This document shows, in pieces, positions 60,601 to 64,000 of a stretch of DNA of 64,000 nt; position 1 is the stretch's first letter, and each line of letters starts with the position of its first letter. The DNA is from Pseudobutyrivibrio ruminis HUN009 (GTDB taxonomy: Bacteria; Bacillota; Clostridia; Lachnospirales; Lachnospiraceae): assembly GCF_000703005.1 (NCBI RefSeq), contig NZ_JNLH01000001.1:1295001-1359000 (forward strand), read 5' to 3'. The notes under the pieces were generated by a model that did not search any database, was not told the origin of the DNA, and was given only the letters and a program-made list of their open reading frames with translations. Position numbers and translations under genes: made by a program.

Positions 60601-60692
60601 CATGGTGGGGATGGTTACTCCTTATCATTGCAGTTCTTACAGGAACTACAGCATATGCTAAGAAGAAGGCAAATGCAAAGAAGATTAAGTAA
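57603..60692 (+). CDS. Large coiled-coil surface protein with VPLA-type tail and membrane anchor
   Basis: 1029 residues. Signal peptide (1-28, ending VFAEE). A Pro/Ala/Thr/Ser-rich stalk with three tandem repeats (residues about 72-105). First coil at about 215-310, ending in the FANAGADAILTAEKNKDTDTAAYVDAIMRYYYIPT region that matches the paralogue upstream. A large Lys/Asp/Tyr-rich module (320-800), a second coil (820-895), an acidic linker with the motif ETPLAGG and DLVPLAGE, then Trp-rich membrane helix (about 1001-1019) and a KKKANAKKIK tail. Known Lachnospiraceae surface proteins often carry such a VPLA segment before the anchor; its meaning is unknown. AAGGAA precedes the ATG. Confidence 0.87.
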   Translation: MKKNVVKAMSVGLSAITIASSLSVPVFAEESTEGGQPADTGAVVEPVVTPSPEAVVANDTATLNASYNGVQPSADVQPATPAAPSADVQPATPATPSAEPATPVAPKTTLEEVQDVVDAAGDEDITSDTYDSKYIEGGSVTYEKGAEAVQDDAQAAGTEIAKADSDAADLNQAAEDMDTANSQAGTALVEATAAATSANGDITQANNDVKAAAQAVATGTKDEADSLIAKAESSVAKAEKNFETAKSDYETKLENYNQAVKDLNSARQEYITKKQNLSDDLDAAEKKLTAATDKLSELKAALEDAEKDFANAGADAILTAEKNKDTDTAAYVDAIMRYYYIPTAYADVLTKDENDKIDFGAAKITVTKADDKDDKYDKYVVSYVDSTGKTIEREYTYSIKQDGTFEINEILYTYTVKDNDGTTTDYAFTKQEMEAKVSARTAVKRYAITTTVEGVEKVEYKTAEELKEEQLANTPFEYVVLGNNDKDAADDYAGEITHFFDEKGNYIKAVKGTNLNGITIYINNEPVVTKEYFEDADEAERIKEAIIGLVGSAEFEVLLTKNTTYTAVGNFIARYTDVKKVNKNNFDAAWNPNKGKECIDDVKGYAQGKIKEEYGNKYKYYNYSYKTDDAAWTSKEVNNLGLSIEYNVKGSYEISYDKVAHIDNHFNTWGVVADQFKKIYNFFGGNAKLAEDEARENAKAYVESIGGIYVDFDWADGNWKKAKIYYVAATDVADQTTHYDKLKDAQAAVNEQLKNMDATGMDVSKSNVKYEDWYQASLSYNKTITTYKTEKKNGTTQISDAEGSGYTAFMDKVKAYAKLLKEIDDAQTALDDAQKKVDAIQAKLEELDKDSEKEELVAEWEQLLTIAESNKNNAQKNLDDAKKALNDTKNAYDAKYPAIYIPAGEPVKYPSVTTATTVEEADEEVIPDDAVPAAGQARRARRARTVAANDNTTTINDAETPLAGGDADDAVVEDTEDTTTVEEDLVPLAGEAQKGFFARTWWGWLLLIIAVLTGTTAYAKKKANAKKIK
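57816..57917 (+). repeat. Tandem 36-bp repeats coding for a Pro/Ala stalk
   Basis: Copies at 57816-57851, 57852-57887 and a 30-bp one at 57888-57917. They encode the PSADVQPATPAA-type unit. Copy number probably varies between strains. Confidence 0.85.
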
Positions 60693-61024
60693 TTAGGTTT
60701 TAACTGCGACAATTACTTAAATAAAATTCGAAGGGTGAGGTTAAGAGGTTATGAAGGTTCTAATTCTGAAAGTGAGGATGATAAAGACGATGTTGGAGAA
60801 TCATAAAACCAGAAAGCAGTTAAAGAAGCTCCAATTGAGTAAACAACAATAATTATCCTACGAAAAAAGAGAGAGTTGGCAGCGGTTGCCAGCTCTCTTT
60901 TTTCTAGTAAATTTTTGTATACAAAAAAGAACAGCAAAATGAAAGAATAAACAAAAAAGCTATATAGTTTTATGGTATAGTATTGATTGTGAAAAAATAA
61001 ACGATATTTTTTATCAATTAATTT
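60693..61024. other. Intergenic gap with a terminator and no accepted gene
   Basis: GAGAGAGTTGGCA and TGCCAGCTCTC with a T run (60862-60903) form the terminator of the surface-protein gene, 170 bp after its stop. A 33-codon frame at 60751-60852 (MKVLILKV start) has a modest SD (AAGAGG) but is Lys-rich and overlaps an alternative acidic frame; I leave it open. A -10 TATAGT near 60976 may serve hydE, with a 40-nt leader lacking an SD. Confidence 0.6.
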
Positions 61025-62083
61025 ATGGATACAAAAGCAAGACAGTTATTAGATAAATTAAATACAGAACATTCACTTCAGACCGAAGAGTACCAGTATT
61101 TACTTGATCACCGCAATCAGGAGCTGATGGATCTTGCAGCAGAGTATGCACGCCACTTTCAAAATCAGCATTATGGAAATAAAGTTTTCATCAGAGGTCT
61201 GGTGGAGTTCACAAATTTCTGCAGAAACAACTGTTTATACTGCGGAATCAGAAGAGACAATCACAACTGTGAGAGATACCGTCTTTCGGCTGATACCATT
61301 GTAGAGTGCGCCGATGAAGGCTACGCACTTGGTTTCAGAACTATCGTCCTACAGGGCGGTGAGGATTTCTCATATAGCGATGAGGATATATGCGATATCA
61401 TTCGCAGAATAAAGGTATCCCATGAGGATATGGTTGTTACCCTTTCCATCGGGGAACGCTCAAAGGAAAGCTATCAAAAGTACTACGAGGCAGGTGCTAG
61501 ACGCTACTTGCTCAGGCATGAAACTGCCAACCCAGAGCTTTATGCAAAGCTTCATCCGGCAGAGCTTTCATGGGATAATCGCATGGAATGCTTGAAGAAT
61601 CTTAAAGAGATTGGTTATCAGGTTGGTGCAGGCTTCATGGTGGAATCACCTGGCCAGACCACTTATGACTTAGCTATGGATTTGAAATTCGTTGAAGAAT
61701 TCAAGCCAGATATGTGTGGCATAGGTCCATTCATTAGCCATAAGGAAACACCATTTGCAAATAGCCCTAGTGGCACATTGGAGACAACACTGTTTTGTCT
61801 TTCATTACTAAGGATGATTTATCCGCAGGTACTACTTCCAGCCACCACAGCCCTTGGCACAATTCATCCAAAGGGCAGGGAAATGGGGATAAAGGCTGGC
61901 GCAAATGTAGTCATGCCAAATCTTTCACCTACCGGTGTTAGAAAAAAATACGCTTTATACGATAATAAGATTTGCACAGGAGAGGAAGCTGCCGAGTGCT
62001 TAGGCTGCTTAGGCCAGCGCATGGAGAGTATTGGGTATAAAATTGTTACTGACCCTGGAAACAGAGCTGGTTTTATAATTTAG
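61025..62083 (+). CDS. hydE: [FeFe]-hydrogenase maturase HydE
   Basis: 352 residues. Radical SAM enzyme that acts with HydG and HydF to build the diiron subcluster of the H-cluster. Cluster ligands Cys66, Cys70 and Cys73 in EFTNFCRNNCLYCG. LQGGEDFSYSDEDICDIIRRIK, RRYLLRHETANPELYAKLHP and GAGFMVESPGQTTYDLAMDL are typical of HydE. The ATG at 61025 lacks a clear SD. First gene of hydE-hydG-hydF, in an order common in Clostridia. The hydrogenase structural genes are not in the window. Confidence 0.96.
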   Translation: MDTKARQLLDKLNTEHSLQTEEYQYLLDHRNQELMDLAAEYARHFQNQHYGNKVFIRGLVEFTNFCRNNCLYCGIRRDNHNCERYRLSADTIVECADEGYALGFRTIVLQGGEDFSYSDEDICDIIRRIKVSHEDMVVTLSIGERSKESYQKYYEAGARRYLLRHETANPELYAKLHPAELSWDNRMECLKNLKEIGYQVGAGFMVESPGQTTYDLAMDLKFVEEFKPDMCGIGPFISHKETPFANSPSGTLETTLFCLSLLRMIYPQVLLPATTALGTIHPKGREMGIKAGANVVMPNLSPTGVRKKYALYDNKICTGEEAAECLGCLGQRMESIGYKIVTDPGNRAGFII

Positions 62084-62091
62084 TTAATTTA

Positions 62092-62175
62092 GCTAGTAAG
62101 TAACAAGCTATTATATTTCTGAAGGAGACATGTTAGTCGACGGAAGAAATCATAATGCTTGTTACTTTAACTAGC
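62092..62175 (+). promoter_or_regulatory. Structured leader RNA with conserved 28-nt loop, copy B (hydG)
   Basis: Outer stem GCTAGTAAGTAACAAGC (62092-62108) with GCTTGTTACTTTAACTAGC (62157-62175): GTAACAAGC pairs perfectly and GCTAGT pairs with ACTAGC. An inner AT stem (ATTAT..ATTT with AAAT..ATAAT) closes the core at 62119-62146: CTGAAGGAGAC, A, TGTTAGTCGAC, G, GAAG. It matches the valS-leader core with 26 of 28 identities, while its stem bases differ but still pair. It ends 24 nt before the hydG ATG. Confidence 0.65.
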
Positions 62176-62199
62176 AGGATGTTGAGTAGAGGTATAAAA

Positions 62200-63642
62200 A
62201 TGTACAATGTAAAATCTTTAAAAGCAGAAGAGTTTATCGACAATCAGGAAATCTTAGATACTATTGAGTATGCAGAGGCAAATAAGAACAACTTCGAGTT
62301 AATCGAAGAATTACTAGAAAAGGCTCGTCCAGTAAAGACAGCAGAAGGATGTGTATGCAAAGGTCTTACTCACCGTGAGGCATCAGTTTTACTGGCATGC
62401 GAGGAGCCTAAATACATCGAAAAGATGTATCAGGTAGCACAGGAAATCAAGGATGCTTTCTATGGCAACCGTATCGTTCTCTTTGCACCACTTTATCTTT
62501 CAAACTATTGTGTAAATGGTTGTGTTTACTGTCCATATCACGCAAAGAACAAGCACATCGGCCGCAAGAAGCTTACACAGGAAGAGGTTAAGGCTGAGGT
62601 TATCGCACTTCAGGATATGGGTCACAAGAGACTTGCCATCGAAGCTGGTGAGGATCCTGTAAACAACCCAATCGAGTACATCCTCGAGTGCATCAACACA
62701 ATCTACAGCATTCACCACAAGAATGGCGATATCCGTCGTGTAAATGTAAATATCGCAGCTACAACAGTTGAAAACTATCGCAAGCTCAAGGAAGCAGGAA
62801 TCGGTACATACATCCTCTTCCAGGAGACATACAACAAAAAGAGCTATGAGGAGCTTCACCCAACAGGACCAAAGCACGATTACGCATACCATACAGAGGC
62901 TATGGACCGTGCTATGGAAGGTGGAATCGACGATGTAGGACTTGGAGTTCTCTTCGGACTTGAAAGCTACAAGTATGAGTTCGCAGGACTTCTTATGCAC
63001 GCTGAGCACCTTGAGGCTGTTCACGGCGTAGGCCCTCACACAATCTCAGTTCCACGTGTAAAGCACGCTGACGACATCAATCCAGAGGCATTCGACAACT
63101 CAATCCCAGATGAGATGTTCACAAAGATTGCAGCTTGTATCAGAATCGCAGTTCCTTACACAGGTATGATTATTTCTACTCGTGAGTCTGAGGAAGTTCG
63201 TCGCAAGATGCTTCAGGTTGGTATTTCACAGGTTTCAGGTGGAAGCCGTACATCAGTAGGTGGCTACACAGAAGAGGAGAGACCACACGATACAGAGCAG
63301 TTTGATGTTTCAGATCAGCGTACACTTGATGAGGTTGTTCGTTGGCTTATGGAGACTGGTCACATCCCTTCATTCTGTACAGCTTGCTACCGTGCAGGAC
63401 GTACTGGTGACAGATTCATGTCACTTTGCAAGAGCGGCCAGATTATCAACTGCTGCCATCCAAACGCTCTTATGACTCTTACAGAGTACCTTGTTGACTA
63501 CGCTTCAGAGGAGACAAGAGAAATCGGCTACAAGATGATTGAAGACGAGCTCAAGAAGATTCCTAAGGAAAATGTTAGAAAGACAGCTCTTGAAAATATC
63601 GAAGCTATTAAGAACTCAGACAGACGTGATTTCCGCTTCTAA
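62200..63642 (+). CDS. hydG: [FeFe]-hydrogenase maturase HydG
   Basis: 480 residues. Radical SAM tyrosine lyase that yields CO and cyanide ligands for the H-cluster. SAM-cluster ligands Cys104, Cys108 and Cys111 in SNYCVNGCVYCPYH. The C-terminal second-cluster domain keeps CTACYRAGRTGDRFM. The start is ATG 62200 (MYNVKSLKAEEF), with AGAGGT upstream; an in-frame ATG at 62155 would add 15 residues coded by the 3' arm of the leader hairpin and lacks an SD. Follows hydE, with the structured leader between them, so its expression may be tuned apart from hydE. Confidence 0.96.
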   Translation: MYNVKSLKAEEFIDNQEILDTIEYAEANKNNFELIEELLEKARPVKTAEGCVCKGLTHREASVLLACEEPKYIEKMYQVAQEIKDAFYGNRIVLFAPLYLSNYCVNGCVYCPYHAKNKHIGRKKLTQEEVKAEVIALQDMGHKRLAIEAGEDPVNNPIEYILECINTIYSIHHKNGDIRRVNVNIAATTVENYRKLKEAGIGTYILFQETYNKKSYEELHPTGPKHDYAYHTEAMDRAMEGGIDDVGLGVLFGLESYKYEFAGLLMHAEHLEAVHGVGPHTISVPRVKHADDINPEAFDNSIPDEMFTKIAACIRIAVPYTGMIISTRESEEVRRKMLQVGISQVSGGSRTSVGGYTEEERPHDTEQFDVSDQRTLDEVVRWLMETGHIPSFCTACYRAGRTGDRFMSLCKSGQIINCCHPNALMTLTEYLVDYASEETREIGYKMIEDELKKIPKENVRKTALENIEAIKNSDRRDFRF

Positions 63643-63720
63643 GTTCTCAGATTTTTAATAAAATAGACAAAGTTATTTTGTATAATCATAATGTCTAAGT
63701 CTTGGTAAAGGAAAAATAAA

Positions 63721-64000
63721 ATGTCCTTGAATAATACACCTAGTGGCCAGCGTGTTCACATTGGCTTCTTTGGAATTAGAAATGCAGGTAAATCAAGCAT
63801 TGTAAATAAGCTTACAAATCAGGCGGTATCACTTGTGTCTGCGCACAAGGGTACCACCACAGATCCAGTTAGAAAGACTATGGAGCTTCTTCCATTGGGG
63901 CCAGTTGTCATTATTGATACAGCTGGTTTCGATGATGAGGGAGAGCTAGGTGAGCTTAGAAAAGAAAGAACATACCGCATCCTTGATGAGATGGATATCG
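63721..64000 (+). CDS. hydF: [FeFe]-hydrogenase maturase HydF, N-terminal part
   Basis: 93 codons to the window edge. GTPase domain with P-loop GIRNAGKSS (about 18-26), switch HKGTTTDPV and G3 IIDTAGFDD. HydF is the scaffold and GTPase that hands the 2Fe subcluster to the hydrogenase. The DNAGKGTTTDPV layout fits HydF rather than Era or Der, and the neighbours agree. AAAGGA stands 8 bp before the ATG. The gene runs out of the window. Confidence 0.93.
   Translation, partial: MSLNNTPSGQRVHIGFFGIRNAGKSSIVNKLTNQAVSLVSAHKGTTTDPVRKTMELLPLGPVVIIDTAGFDDEGELGELRKERTYRILDEMDI

Noticed and set aside
60751..60852. 33-codon frame with modest SD after the large surface-protein gene
   Set aside because: Too short and Lys-rich, overlapped by a competing acidic frame; possible but not supportable.
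63664..63686. Promoter for hydF with TATAAT near 63681
   Set aside because: A -10-like TATAAT exists but no -35 at proper distance; the gene is more likely read from the hydE-hydG message.

Overview
The window is a low-GC chromosomal segment of an obligately anaerobic Firmicute. My best guess is Lachnospiraceae of the Butyrivibrio/Pseudobutyrivibrio type. The basis is inference from gene content ([FeFe]-hydrogenase maturases HydE/HydG/HydF, two Feo ferrous-iron systems, a valS T-box, surface proteins with a VPLA-type tail) and A/T-rich intergenic DNA; no database was searched.

Layout. 1-3066: the 3' part of a 23S rRNA gene, then eight tRNA genes (Asn, Glu, Thr, Met, Asp, Val, Leu, Arg) with no 5S gene between them, ending in a duplicated tRNA-Arg 3' end with palindromes. 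3.4-5.2 kb: lipoprotein, MsrA, HAD phosphatase. 5.2-12.7 kb: a five-gene nickel/peptide-class ABC importer, two paralogous SAM methyltransferases and a LysR regulator. 12.8-17 kb: a candidate small RNA, HypB, adenine deaminase, a VanZ-like protein and a carbamate-kinase-like protein. 17-22.6 kb: a FeoA-FeoB fusion, then a second Feo locus (feoA, feoA, feoB and a 47-residue Cys-rich peptide). 22.7-27.6 kb: cell-surface glycan genes (three GT2 enzymes, a DUF4422 protein, a Cof-type HAD). 27.6-32.2 kb, minus strand: three secreted or membrane-anchored proteins of unknown role and a decayed gene. 32.6-36.4 kb: T-box leader, a second structured leader, valS and deoC. 36.5-46.2 kb: FapA-like protein, a 47-residue protein, a TPR membrane protein, cytidine deaminase, a BMP-type nucleoside ABC importer and an HD-GYP protein. 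46.2-51.6 kb: lysA, tRNA-Thr, M42 peptidase, nucleoside phosphorylase, and a diguanylate cyclase bracketed by repeats that include tRNA-Pro 3'-end scars. 51.6-60.7 kb: hybrid histidine kinase, LytTR response regulator and two large paralogous surface proteins. 61-64 kb: hydE, hydG and the start of hydF.

How the parts fit. The nucleoside importer, cytidine deaminase, DeoC, nucleoside phosphorylase and adenine deaminase make a salvage and catabolic set. Feo, HypB and a possible nickel importer form a metal-supply theme suited to hydrogen metabolism. GGDEF and HD-GYP genes point to c-di-GMP signalling. The LytTR regulator probably controls the two surface proteins beside it, because both upstream regions carry the same pair of TTGCCA direct repeats 20 bp apart.

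The most interesting signal is a 28-nt sequence (26 of 28 bases identical) found in the 5' leaders of both valS and hydG. In each copy it caps a long hairpin whose stem bases differ while pairing is kept, and the hairpin ends 22-24 nt before the start codon. I do not recognise it as a known riboswitch. Other leads are a promoter-to-terminator small RNA upstream of hypB, the importer with twin methyltransferases behind a leader that can hide its ribosome-binding site, and repeat scars of integrative elements.
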